NCBI GenBank assembly: GCA_903858975.1
Contig: CAIOKW010000078.1
Coordinates: 1 to 10,380 of the forward strand
DNA length: 10,380 nt
DNA from: Oligoflexia bacterium
GTDB lineage: Bacteria; Bdellovibrionota; UBA1018; CAIMNF01
Direction: 5' to 3'
The notes beneath the pieces are model-generated. The model did not search any database, was not told the origin of the DNA, and worked only from the letters and a program-made list of their open reading frames with translations. Positions within the stretch are counted from its first letter, which is position 1; each line of letters starts with the position of its first letter. Position numbers and translations under genes: made by a program. Below, one piece after another: positions 1-7,373 of the stretch.

Positions 1-1314
1 TTGTCTTTCCTGAGGGGGAGCTCCGCCTTAGCCGCCGAGACTTCCTTAAACCTATCTTTGCGCTCTGCCGTGGACCAGGCGCTCGCACACAATCCTGAAG
101 TCCAAGAGAGCCGCGAACGGATCAGAGAGGCAGATGCCAGTAGGTCCTTTGCGATCTCCCAACTTTTCCCCAATTTAGGGCTCAGTGGCTCAGCAATCAT
201 CGAAAAAGATCCTTTATCGATATCGGGAACGGCTCCCTTTGGGGGAGATCCCTACAGTAAGTACCAAGCCCAATTAAAACTCATTCAACCCCTTTATCAA
301 GGAGGAGCGCTTCTTTCTGGTCTTTCGTTTACTCGGAAAGAAAAGAGTATTCGGGAGCTCGACCTAGAAGCGAAGTCTCGAGACCTGATTGTTTCCGTGA
401 TTCAAGCCTTCTACAATGTGTTCACTCAGAAACAAGTGATTTCGATTTTGCACGAAACCCAAGCCGTGGAGAAGGAGTCCTTAGTGACCTCTCAGCAGTA
501 TTTTAAGATCGGCCGAGGACCTCGCATCGACGTACTCCAAACGAAAGCCCAAATCGCGCTTTTGAATCCTCAGATCGCTAACGCTGAGAATCAAATGAAA
601 GCGGCGGTTTCTCAGTTGGCAACGCTTCTTCATGAAAACCAGGCAAATACCATGGAGCTCGTAGGATCCTTAGCAACCGTGGACGCTGAATCGGTCCGGG
701 CTTTTCTTGCGGCCAAGAAGCCACTTCCTGAATTAGTTCGAGGTGAAACACAAATCAGTCAATTCGAAGACAAAAAAGATGTGAGCCTAGCCCCTTTCTA
801 TCCATCACTGAATGTTGAGGGAACTTATGGTCAAACCTCGACAACCAAAAGTCAGTTGTTCAGCGACTATTCAACGGGATGGACGGTAGGACTTTACCTC
901 AGTATTCCAATTTTTAGCGGATTGTCGTCGATCAACGAACGACGAGTGCTTGATTCTCAAGCGTCACAACTCGATTTTGCACAACAAAAGCTGGTCGACA
1001 CACTCATCTATAATCAAACCCAGGTGGAGCGCGACTTGGACACTGCTGGAACAGTTCTCTCAAGCTCTAAAGAGGCGGCATCCTATGCAAAGGACTCTCT
1101 CAAGGAAGCGCAAAAAGAGTTTAAGCATCAAACGATTAGTTACCTTCAATTGCTCACGTCACAGCAAAGTTTCTTAAATGCACAAACCAGTTTCATTCAA
1201 GCGAAAGGGAATTACATTACGACCTTGGCTCGATACTGTGCTGCTTCAGGAATTCCGATTCTGAACTTAGTGGATCTTTTAGAAGCAAAGAAGAATCAAT
1301 CAGAAGATCTGTAG
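1..1314 (+). CDS. TolC-family outer membrane channel protein, 5'-truncated by the window edge
   Basis: This is an outer-membrane factor of the TolC (OEP) family, the trimeric barrel-and-tunnel exit duct of tripartite efflux pumps or type I secretion systems. What is visible: the first residues end in SSALAAE, which looks like the tail of a signal peptide. The family's opening helix follows with NPEV (residues 31-34) and LFPNLG (55-60). The two characteristic strand entries are QPLYQGG (96-102) and IPIFSGL (302-308), each followed by a long Gln/Ala/Ser-rich alpha-hairpin, as expected for the two tandem OEP repeats. The open frame reaches base 1 and only about a dozen residues precede the predicted cleavage site, so the real start is probably upstream and the TTG at base 1 an internal Leu codon. 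No inner-membrane pump or adaptor gene is in view. The 3' end overlaps the convergent acetyltransferase gene by 15 bases. Family assignment is secure; substrate is unknown. Confidence 0.9.
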   Translation: MSFLRGSSALAAETSLNLSLRSAVDQALAHNPEVQESRERIREADASRSFAISQLFPNLGLSGSAIIEKDPLSISGTAPFGGDPYSKYQAQLKLIQPLYQGGALLSGLSFTRKEKSIRELDLEAKSRDLIVSVIQAFYNVFTQKQVISILHETQAVEKESLVTSQQYFKIGRGPRIDVLQTKAQIALLNPQIANAENQMKAAVSQLATLLHENQANTMELVGSLATVDAESVRAFLAAKKPLPELVRGETQISQFEDKKDVSLAPFYPSLNVEGTYGQTSTTKSQLFSDYSTGWTVGLYLSIPIFSGLSSINERRVLDSQASQLDFAQQKLVDTLIYNQTQVERDLDTAGTVLSSSKEAASYAKDSLKEAQKEFKHQTISYLQLLTSQQSFLNAQTSFIQAKGNYITTLARYCAASGIPILNLVDLLEAKKNQSEDL

Positions 1315-2460
1315 CATTTTCGGCGTAAGCGAACTTTGTTTCCAATGATTGAAGTATTCTTCAAGATACTTTTGATTGAGACCTTTAAGTCGGATATTTT
1401 GAAAATCAAAAACCTCAAAGGTTTTGTTCATCACAACATAGTCATAGCGTTTTCCCTGATGAAGCTGAAATGCAGGAAAAAACGCGCTCGGGATAAACTT
1501 TGCCTTCAAGATCGATTCGATGATTTTGGGCTTATCCGCACGCACTAAAATCTCTACGTATCGGGCCTGGTGATCCCTCAGTAAATTTGCGATGGTATTA
1601 AAGAGCGAACTATAATTGATCGCTGGATCTACTTTTCCCCCGATGATGACCGAATAAGCATCACCCGGCGAATGGTAGCAGAAAATCTCAATCGATTGAT
1701 CTGGACTCAAAACAAGCGTATTGGGTTCATGAAAAGGAAAGAAAGTGAATTGCAGCTCCTTTTCACGTTTTAGTTTTTCATAGCGATACCTGACGAAATG
1801 TTCAGAGGTAATCATTTCGAGCTGAGGGGGATCGATATGGGTACGCGTGGGTGGGGCCGGCGTAATGAACTTGAGGTTTCCCATTTGAGGAATCTCCTCG
1901 CTGACGATACTGACCAGCCCCCGAAGTTTTTCATGAAGAGCATAATCCTCAAAACGATTGTCGATTGAGTTTTGATAATAGGCTGCTGTCAGACAATGGG
2001 TTTCATACTCCACATTTTTATGGGAGTTTGGAAAGATTCCGAGTTTCTTGAACCCAAGGCGTTCGGTCAAGGCCTGGGCCCCTTCGTGAACCGTCCGGGT
2101 TGTGGCATAGACGACGTCCGCCCCTGCCGTATGCGTTTGCATGTATTGAATGGCATGGTCAAGGAGGGACTCCATTAATCCGCCTCGGCGATGCTCCGCG
2201 AGGACCACGGCCCCAAAAGCTTTTGCAAGCCGATTTTCTTCATCGTATCGAACGACAACGGAGGCGATGATCGGTGCATTTTTACCTGCATTCTTGGGTT
2301 CGGCGATGAACCAATAGGAGCCTGGTTTTTCGAGGAAGGGCTTCATCAATTCATATTGATTCATCAAAGGCTCACGGTAGTTTGAACCGTAGATTACGTG
2401 GTAGAGCTCAATGATTTTAAAAATATCATCGGGTGTGGCGAGGCGAAAATTCAAATCCAT
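1300..2460 (-). CDS. GNAT-family N-acetyltransferase with an extra C-terminal domain
   Basis: The N-terminal half is a GNAT acetyltransferase that would use acetyl-CoA to acetylate an amine. The fold opens at FRLATPDD (residues 5-12). The acetyl-CoA-binding motif A is around residues 84-104, with VVLAEHRRGGLMESLL carrying the R/H-R-G-G-L pyrophosphate loop. Motif B is GAQALTERLGFKKLG (127-141). At 386 residues it is over twice the size of a simple GNAT. Residues of about 200-386 form a second globular region whose end (RADKPKIIESILKAKFIPSA, then a VVMNK strand) has the helix-strand pattern of a GNAT C-terminus, so it may be a degenerate second GNAT domain; that is inference. It starts 11 bases after the stop of the zinc-finger gene. 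The TAGGA preceding the ATG overlaps that stop, which suggests translational coupling. Substrate is unknown. The neighbouring nitrilase is relevant because the two domains are fused in some bacteria. Confidence 0.85.
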   Translation of the reverse strand: MDLNFRLATPDDIFKIIELYHVIYGSNYREPLMNQYELMKPFLEKPGSYWFIAEPKNAGKNAPIIASVVVRYDEENRLAKAFGAVVLAEHRRGGLMESLLDHAIQYMQTHTAGADVVYATTRTVHEGAQALTERLGFKKLGIFPNSHKNVEYETHCLTAAYYQNSIDNRFEDYALHEKLRGLVSIVSEEIPQMGNLKFITPAPPTRTHIDPPQLEMITSEHFVRYRYEKLKREKELQFTFFPFHEPNTLVLSPDQSIEIFCYHSPGDAYSVIIGGKVDPAINYSSLFNTIANLLRDHQARYVEILVRADKPKIIESILKAKFIPSAFFPAFQLHQGKRYDYVVMNKTFEVFDFQNIRLKGLNQKYLEEYFNHWKQSSLTPKMLQIF

Positions 2461-2471
2461 ACTGCTTGATC

Positions 2472-2990
2472 CTATCGGTAAACCGCGTCTTGCATGTCCT
2501 CGTCATAAATGCGGGACGAATCGACCTGGGCTGGAATTCCTGAGCCAGACCAAACGGAGGTCTGATAGGCTCCATTTCGAATTTTCTTTGAAAGAGCTTC
2601 GACTTCAATGATCGCGTTGTAGCCTTTACTGGCTGCTATGAACGCGAGCCTGAGAATAGTTTCATCACGGTCAGGGCAAGATTCAACGATCTCTCTGATT
2701 TTTTCTTTCCCGGTGATCGGAAGACTCTTCTTCCGAGTTTTAAAAAATACGAAAACGCGTTTTGCATTCTCTAAGGTTTCTTCGTACTGAGCAATTTCAG
2801 GTTCGACCTGTTCTGCATAACAGCCTCCACAATAACGAATGTGGGACAGGGGCTCAGGGATGGTCGGCATGAGTTTGAAGGTGTTTTCTGGAAGGATCTC
2901 CACACACTTTTTACAGACCGGTTCAGAGCATTGCTCACAGGTCAGGGTCGCGTTTAATTTACGGCAGTTTACACATTCCATGGCTGTCAT
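2472..2990 (-). CDS. Small protein with an eight-Cys FYVE-like zinc finger and a possible YbjQ-like tail
   Basis: The 172-residue product has an N-terminal double zinc site made of four CxxC pairs: C6/C9, C18/C21, C26/C29 and C54/C57. The order CxxC, CxxC-x4-CxxC, then a distant CxxC embedded in IRYCGGCY matches the cross-braced layout of FYVE/RING-type treble-clef fingers, including the R-x-C-x-x-C-Y close typical of FYVE domains. The basic RHHCR phosphoinositide-binding motif is absent (LTCEQC stands there), so lipid binding is not supported. Residues of about 108-160 (SKGYNAIIEVEA, then QTSVWSGSGIPA) resemble the end of YbjQ/DUF74 beta domains; this is a weaker match. No signal peptide or membrane segment is seen, so it is probably cytosolic. 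There is no convincing Shine-Dalgarno before ATG-2990; an in-frame ATG three codons later is an alternative start. It lies between the nitrilase (40 bases upstream) and GNAT (11 bases downstream) genes, probably in one operon. Function is unknown. Confidence 0.8.
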   Translation of the reverse strand: MTAMECVNCRKLNATLTCEQCSEPVCKKCVEILPENTFKLMPTIPEPLSHIRYCGGCYAEQVEPEIAQYEETLENAKRVFVFFKTRKKSLPITGKEKIREIVESCPDRDETILRLAFIAASKGYNAIIEVEALSKKIRNGAYQTSVWSGSGIPAQVDSSRIYDEDMQDAVYR

Positions 2991-2997
2991 GCCGTAA

Positions 2998-3007
2998 AGG
3001 ATAGCAC
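2998..3007 (-). promoter_or_regulatory. Possible extended -10 element before the zinc-finger gene
   Basis: Read on the minus strand this is GTGCTATCCT, that is TG-n-TATCCT, four of six matches to TATAAT with an extended-10 TG. No good -35 hexamer is visible at the usual distance. The identical 10-mer recurs before the nitrilase gene at 3891-3900. If used, transcription would start within a base or two of the ATG at 2990, giving a nearly leaderless message. That would explain the lack of a ribosome-binding site. Tentative. Confidence 0.25.
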
Positions 3008-3030
3008 GAAAAACGATCCCATACGAGGAC

Positions 3031-3873
3031 TTAGAAGGTACTCAGAGATTTCAAAAAAGGCTTTGTTTCCGAATCGATACGCTTCACTTTAGAGATGAGG
3101 TCTAGATCCACGGAATGCACAATCGCATGATCCCCCTCTTGGTAGACTGGGGAATGAATTGCGGCTTGGCTTTTGTAAATTTCTTGAGCAGGAAAGTAGA
3201 ATGAACAACGACCCATGTTTTCAGCAACGAGGGGGTTTGGTTCATCCGTACCTACGAGGGCAGACAAGACCAGAATCGCGCCCAGCTCAACGGCTCTTGC
3301 GGAAGCACAGCGAGCTACTCTTTCCATTCCGAGTGGGTCAGCGGTGGCGGTTGGAACGAGAACAAAATGAGGACTAAAGCGTTTGAGCTCGGATGCGATT
3401 TCCGGGAACTCAACATCAAAACAAATCAGGTTCGCAAACTTAAGATTTTGCCATTCAAAAAAACAGGCTTGAGAGCCGGGCTCGAAATCTCCCTCCCAGG
3501 GGGTGAGGCAGCGCTTATACGATTCAATTGATTTTCCTGAGGCTGCAAGTATGGCTCGATTGCGAAACTTTCCGGAGTCTCGGTGAAGATTGGGAGCAGT
3601 GCCCGCGCAAATGAGGGCTTCATAATTTTTACTCAGGGACATGACTTCTGGAAATACTTCAGTCCAAATCAGTTTTGCGATCGCATCCTTGGTTTTAAAT
3701 TCGGGAATCTTTGCTACCGCGTAGGCCGTATATTCGGGGAATAAGACGACTTGTGAACCCCCGTCTAAGCTTTCCTTGATTTCACCCAAGATGTGTTTCT
3801 TGAAGTCTTGGACTGAAGAATAGGGTTTTCCAATGTCAAAGGTATGGGATGCAATCTTGAGTAAATGTGCCAT
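3031..3873 (-). CDS. Carbon-nitrogen hydrolase (nitrilase superfamily, Rim1-like branch)
   Basis: This is a cytosolic amidase-type enzyme that hydrolyses a non-peptide C-N bond through a Cys-Glu-Lys triad. Numbering from GTG-3879, the triad is E49 in LFPEY, K122 in ESYKRCLTPWE and C153 in LICFDVEFPE. All three are present, with the expected spacing and the second glutamate region WEGDFEPG. The LTPWE and ICFDVEFPE signatures resemble the nitrilase subgroup that is elsewhere fused to a RimI-type acetyltransferase, and a separate GNAT gene lies two genes downstream. The longest frame starts at GTG-3879 (282 aa). ATG-3873 (280 aa) is preferred because AGGCGG lies 5 bases before it, whereas that sequence abuts the GTG too closely. 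It is probably first in an operon with the zinc-finger and GNAT genes and diverges from the glycosyltransferase gene. The substrate cannot be deduced. Confidence 0.88.
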   Translation of the reverse strand: MAHLLKIASHTFDIGKPYSSVQDFKKHILGEIKESLDGGSQVVLFPEYTAYAVAKIPEFKTKDAIAKLIWTEVFPEVMSLSKNYEALICAGTAPNLHRDSGKFRNRAILAASGKSIESYKRCLTPWEGDFEPGSQACFFEWQNLKFANLICFDVEFPEIASELKRFSPHFVLVPTATADPLGMERVARCASARAVELGAILVLSALVGTDEPNPLVAENMGRCSFYFPAQEIYKSQAAIHSPVYQEGDHAIVHSVDLDLISKVKRIDSETKPFLKSLSTF

Positions 3874-3890
3874 TCTCACCGCCTAGATTG

Positions 3891-3900
3891 AGGATAGCAC
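3891..3900 (-). promoter_or_regulatory. Possible extended -10 element before the nitrilase gene
   Basis: The minus strand reads GTGCTATCCT, the same 10-mer as at 2998-3007. It would place the transcript start near 3884, so the message would begin at the AGGCGG ribosome-binding site of ATG-3873. No clear -35 is visible. The repeat before two adjacent co-directional genes is the main support; experimentally unproven. Confidence 0.3.
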
Positions 3901-3942
3901 AGTCTTCTTGATCGCGCAGGAAGTTGCTGATAACCCTATGGA

Positions 3943-5493
3943 GTGAACAATCCTTCAAATCAAGACAGCTCTTCTTTTCGCTTTTCATTTCTTGCGGTGA
4001 TTGCGCTTGCCATGGTGGTCTTCATGGGCAAGTCCTACGAATCCAGTCTTCAGGCAATGGACTCCTCTTATCATGCCCGCATTGCACTTCAAACGACGGC
4101 TCAAGGGGTGCGACCGGTGATTCCTATGGAAAGCCAAGAAGTGGATCGTGTTGCTCCGGTTGGATTTAATGATCAGCCTTTCACACTCCTTTATTTGAAC
4201 GGGTGGGTGATGCGAGCCCTCGGTGCTGACGCCTTCTCCGCGCGACTTCTGCCGACCGCGTTTGCGGTCGGTTGCGTTGCGCTGTTAGTTTGGTTTGGAA
4301 GTCTTCTCTATACCCCAACGATTGGTCTTGCGGCTGGGTTTATCTTGATACTCACCCGTGAATTCATACGCTTTGGAGCTCGGTTTCAGCTCGATCCGGC
4401 GATGATTTTTTTCATACTACTCTCCTTCATTGCTTGGTGGAAACGGAAGCCCGTTTGGACCGGCGTTGCCGTCGGTTTGGGCTTGTGGATGAAAACACCT
4501 GTCGTGCTCTTAGTGTTTCCAAGTGCGGTAATGGCGAGCATCCTTTCTGGGACTTGGAGCTGGAAGGAGTTTGTTAAACTCGTCGGCGCGGGAGTGCTTG
4601 CACTCATCATTGGTTCTGGAATTTGGATTCTGGCCGGAAATCTTGGCGGTTGGGAAGTGGTCAGTGACTATTGGAGACGACAAGTACTGGGCACGGCCTT
4701 AAACGGACGGGGCGTAGTTCAGGCCACTGATTATTGGATGGGTTTTGAAGTACTCAGAAGGACTTATTATCCCTGGCTTCCCCTTTTAATGGTTTCGATT
4801 TTTTTGATCCTGAAACATCAGCGATGGAAGGATCCTGCGGTGGCCCTATGCCTCTCTGCCAGCGTGATAGTCATGTTCGTTATTTCGATGATTCGATTTA
4901 AATATTTTCACTACTATCTTCCGATGTATCCATTTTTAGCCCTTTTGGCTTTGGATTCTGTGAGAAAGCGCTTGAGCGAAAGAGCGGTGGGTTTTTCAAA
5001 ATTCTTGATCGCAACTGCGATAGTGGCACCGACACTCATTTTGGCGTTTCCGATTCAGCTGTCGCCGGAAATGTTTCCCTCCCTTCGACGTTTTAATCCC
5101 ATCATTCAGAGCTACGGAAAATGTCGCGATAAAGTTCTCTTTGTGAATGGATTTCAAGCTTATGGGGGTGAGCAAGAATACCTCGCAGAAGTTCAGTTTT
5201 ATACCAACCGAAAGGTCGTGGGGACGCTGTGTGGAGAGGCTGAAAAGAAAGTGCGTGATTTTAATCCCGAATGGATCATTGTATCGGGCGAGAACAAAGA
5301 CAAGTGCCTGAGCGAAAGCCTACGTGCCCCATATTCCGTGACCTATCAATTTGGGAATCAGTATCTCCTTTCCAGAATCATGGATCCGAAATTAGTAACG
5401 GATCTGACTCCATTGGCGCGAGACTTAAAGGCTCCTTTAGATTGTGAAAAAGTTACTTATACGAAAAGTCCATTTTTTAAGGATGCACTATGA
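3943..5493 (+). CDS. Polytopic membrane glycosyltransferase, GT39/ArnT-like (PMT_2) family
   Basis: This 516-residue inner-membrane protein is of the family that moves a sugar from a polyprenyl-phosphate donor onto lipid or protein on the periplasmic side (ArnT, bacterial PMT-like enzymes). The first helix (about 13-28) leads into a periplasmic loop with D40 in AMDSSYHARIA, the position of the family's catalytic acidic residue. It continues with FNDQPFTLLYLNGWVMR and ARLLPTAFAVG, the conserved re-entry into helix 2. GARFQLDP (145-152) and WMKTPVVLLVFP (182-193) are also family-typical. About ten hydrophobic segments run to residue 371, followed by a soluble C-terminal domain. The GTG start is the first start codon after an in-frame stop at 3931 and has no well-spaced Shine-Dalgarno. 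TTGATC (3908-3913), 17 bases, then TAACCC (3931-3936) is a weak promoter that would make the message leaderless. It overlaps the pirin gene by ATGA. Acceptor and donor are unknown. Confidence 0.85.
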   Translation: MNNPSNQDSSSFRFSFLAVIALAMVVFMGKSYESSLQAMDSSYHARIALQTTAQGVRPVIPMESQEVDRVAPVGFNDQPFTLLYLNGWVMRALGADAFSARLLPTAFAVGCVALLVWFGSLLYTPTIGLAAGFILILTREFIRFGARFQLDPAMIFFILLSFIAWWKRKPVWTGVAVGLGLWMKTPVVLLVFPSAVMASILSGTWSWKEFVKLVGAGVLALIIGSGIWILAGNLGGWEVVSDYWRRQVLGTALNGRGVVQATDYWMGFEVLRRTYYPWLPLLMVSIFLILKHQRWKDPAVALCLSASVIVMFVISMIRFKYFHYYLPMYPFLALLALDSVRKRLSERAVGFSKFLIATAIVAPTLILAFPIQLSPEMFPSLRRFNPIIQSYGKCRDKVLFVNGFQAYGGEQEYLAEVQFYTNRKVVGTLCGEAEKKVRDFNPEWIIVSGENKDKCLSESLRAPYSVTYQFGNQYLLSRIMDPKLVTDLTPLARDLKAPLDCEKVTYTKSPFFKDAL

Positions 5494-6353
5494 AAAAATT
5501 ATGGTTCACACGGAAGAATAATCAACGGCACTGGGTGGGGGATGGTTTCCCCGTTCGTTCGATTTTTACTTATAATGACATCGCACCAGATATTTCCCCC
5601 TTTCTTTTATTAGATTACGCGGGCCCTACCGTGTTTGAACCCACTACGAAACAAAGAGGTGTTGGTGAACATCCGCATCGAGGATTTGAAACCGTCTCGA
5701 TCGTTTATTCCGGGGAAGTTGAGCATCGGGACTCCTCTGGCGGAGGCGGCACCATTCGCCCTGGAGATGTGCAGTGGATGACGGCTGCTTCAGGGATGGT
5801 TCATGAGGAATTTCATGGAAGAGATTACGCCGCTCAGGGGGGCCATTTTGAAATGATCCAACTGTGGGTTAATCTCCCGAAGAAATTCAAGATGGTGAGT
5901 CCGCGATATCAGAGCATCTTAAAAGAAAGCATCCCGAAGGTCTCCATTCCCCATGGGGCGGGAACCCTTCGGGTCATCGCCGGAAATTACCTGGGCCATT
6001 CCGGACCCGCTCAGACTTACAGTCCGATTGATCTTTGGGACATTCGATTGAATGCCGGTGTTGAGACTGACTTTACCTATACGGAAGGATATACGACTTC
6101 CATTTTTGTACTGAGTGGTGAAGTGAGGCTTCAGGATGGAGAATTGATTTCAGAAGCAGAGCTCGCCGTTCTTGAGCCGGGCGGCGATCGCTTTACTTTA
6201 AAGGCGACTCAAGATGCCAAGATTTTATTCTTAGGCGGCGAGCCGTTTCACGAACCGATCGTAGGCTATGGCCCCTTCGTGATGAATACTCCCGAAGAAA
6301 TCCATCAGGCATTTCGAGATTTCCAAAGTGGAAAGATGGGAAGCTTTCAGTGA
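5490..6353 (+). CDS. Pirin family bicupin protein
   Basis: Pirins are cytosolic double-cupin metal proteins; some bacterial members act as quercetin dioxygenases and others as redox-responsive partners of transcription or metabolic enzymes. The N-terminal cupin carries the full metal-binding set: H61 and H63 in EHPHRGFETV, H105 and E107 in GMVHEEFHG, with the spacing of known pirins. The C-terminal cupin (about 180-280) includes FVLSGEVRL and LFLGGEPFHEPIVGYGPFVMN, the conserved pirin-C close. At 287 residues it is of usual family length and apparently intact. The start codon sits in the ATGA overlap with the glycosyltransferase gene, and its end forms a GTGA overlap with the next gene, so it is the middle gene of a coupled operon. 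Family is certain; whether it is an enzyme or a regulator is not shown by sequence. Confidence 0.95.
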   Translation: MKKLWFTRKNNQRHWVGDGFPVRSIFTYNDIAPDISPFLLLDYAGPTVFEPTTKQRGVGEHPHRGFETVSIVYSGEVEHRDSSGGGGTIRPGDVQWMTAASGMVHEEFHGRDYAAQGGHFEMIQLWVNLPKKFKMVSPRYQSILKESIPKVSIPHGAGTLRVIAGNYLGHSGPAQTYSPIDLWDIRLNAGVETDFTYTEGYTTSIFVLSGEVRLQDGELISEAELAVLEPGGDRFTLKATQDAKILFLGGEPFHEPIVGYGPFVMNTPEEIHQAFRDFQSGKMGSFQ

Positions 6354-7108
6354 TACGCTCAGGAGGTAAGGGGGAAAAATTTACCATCATGTCTTCTGAA
6401 TTAGGTTTACCTGAGCATCTTTCCCATTCGACCGCAAAAGGACTCTGCAGTGGTCAACCCGTGGCCCAGTATGAGTTGGGTTCTGGGAAAAATTTCGTTT
6501 ACCTGCTGCTGGATTGGGAGTCAAAGAAAGCGGCTATCGTGGATCCTCAACGAGACTTATCGGGGATATTAGATGATTTAGAAGCGCATGGTTTTATTCT
6601 CGAACAAGTTCTGCTCACGCATACTCACTTTGATCATATCGCAGGCTTACCTTTCTTGATGGGGGCACTTACTGAATTGAAAGTCCGAGTGGGTTCAGCT
6701 GATGTATCCAGGCTCTCGGTTTCGATTCAGCGCGATCCGCGGGTTCAATTTTTGAAGGATGGCGAGGATTTTCAAGTGGGCTCAGTTCAGGTGCGTGCCC
6801 TGCACACTCCTGGGCACAGTGCGGGAGAGTTTTGTTTTTATGTGCCGTTGCAGAGATCATTAGATCGACCTTATGTTTTTACCGGGGATACGATATTTAT
6901 TCGAGACTGTGGCCGAACGGACTTTGAAGGCGGAAGTAATGAAGAAATGTTTGAGTCGATTCAAAAGCTAAAAGCGCTTCCCCCGGAATCCGTATTTTTA
7001 GTGGGGCATCATTATGCGAAAGAGTGTGCCACGACACTGCGAGATGAGATGACCTCAAGTCCGCCCTTTCGGTGTCAGACGGTAAAAGAATTGGAGAGTT
7101 TGCCCTGA
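6350..7108 (+). CDS. Metallo-beta-lactamase-fold hydrolase, persulfide dioxygenase (ETHE1)-like / glyoxalase II-like
   Basis: This is an alpha-beta/beta-alpha metallohydrolase. Metal ligands are all present: THTHFDH (H91, H93, D95, H96), PGHSAGE (H156), TGDT (D180) and VGHHY (H220). The segment GDTIFIRDCGRTDFEGGS is closer to the GRTDF signature of ETHE1/persulfide dioxygenases than to typical glyoxalase II. The likely role is oxidation of glutathione persulfide to sulfite, with glyoxalase II activity as the alternative; the choice is inference. Numbering is from GTG-6350, which overlaps the pirin stop as GTGA and has GGGAAG 7 bases upstream. An alternative is ATG-6389 (residue 14). The strong AGGAGG at 6361-6366 lies 22 bases before that ATG, too far to be an ordinary ribosome-binding site for it, so the start remains open. 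No terminator is apparent after the stop, and the same frame stays open after TGA for 36 more codons. Confidence 0.87.
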   Translation: MIRSGGKGEKFTIMSSELGLPEHLSHSTAKGLCSGQPVAQYELGSGKNFVYLLLDWESKKAAIVDPQRDLSGILDDLEAHGFILEQVLLTHTHFDHIAGLPFLMGALTELKVRVGSADVSRLSVSIQRDPRVQFLKDGEDFQVGSVQVRALHTPGHSAGEFCFYVPLQRSLDRPYVFTGDTIFIRDCGRTDFEGGSNEEMFESIQKLKALPPESVFLVGHHYAKECATTLRDEMTSSPPFRCQTVKELESLP

Positions 7109-7281
7109 CCCTTGCAACCTTTGGAATATAAGCCAACGAATGCTTCCCAGTATCACACCATGACTACGGGCCGCTCGGGGTTCTCGATTCCTTTAAAGAC
7201 GGGTAATTCTGCTCACTAGACCTTTCATTTAACTTTTCTCAATCATCAAGCTGTGCCTAGTTAGAAGTGTTTTTCCCGAAT

Positions 7282-7373
7282 CTCCGAGCCACGGAAAGGC
7301 AAAAGGAGCGGCTATGGATGGCCGTGAGTGGAAAAAAGTAAATGGAGGAGAGAGAGCTTTTACTCACCACTCA
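7282..7373 (+). repeat. Three abutting inverted repeats, possible structured RNA
   Basis: The first pairs CTCC (7282-7285) with GGAG (7305-7308) and, inside it, GCC (7288-7290) with GGC (7298-7300). The second pairs CGGC (7309-7312) with GCCG (7321-7324). The third pairs TGAGTGG (7325-7331) with CCACTCA (7367-7373) and, inside, AGTAAA (7337-7342) with TTTACT (7359-7364). The three abut with no bases between them. CACGG (7290-7294) can alternatively pair with CCGTG (7322-7326). It matches no riboswitch class I could recall, and stems of 3-7 pairs can arise by chance. Confidence 0.35.

Noticed and set aside
1313..1337. TTCG...CGAA hairpin after the TolC stop as a terminator
   Set aside because: The stem is only four pairs, lies in the coding 3' end of the convergent acetyltransferase gene, and has a broken T tract.
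3159..3377. Plus-strand open frame inside the nitrilase gene
   Set aside because: It is fully antisense to a gene with an intact catalytic triad and gives a low-complexity Arg/Gln-rich product.
6897..7136. Minus-strand frame of 79 codons opposite the hydrolase 3' end
   Set aside because: It is a shadow of the hydrolase coding strand, with no ribosome-binding site and no recognisable domain.
7165..7195. GGGGTTCTCGATTCC resembling the T-arm of a tRNA
   Set aside because: The loop does not fit GTTCRANNC, and no acceptor stem, anticodon arm or CCA end can be built around it on either strand.
7280..7330. Resemblance of CACGGAAAGGCAAAAGG to the opening of a c-di-GMP-I (GEMM) riboswitch
   Set aside because: The second conserved block (GACGCAAAGCC) and the tetraloop-receptor arrangement are absent.
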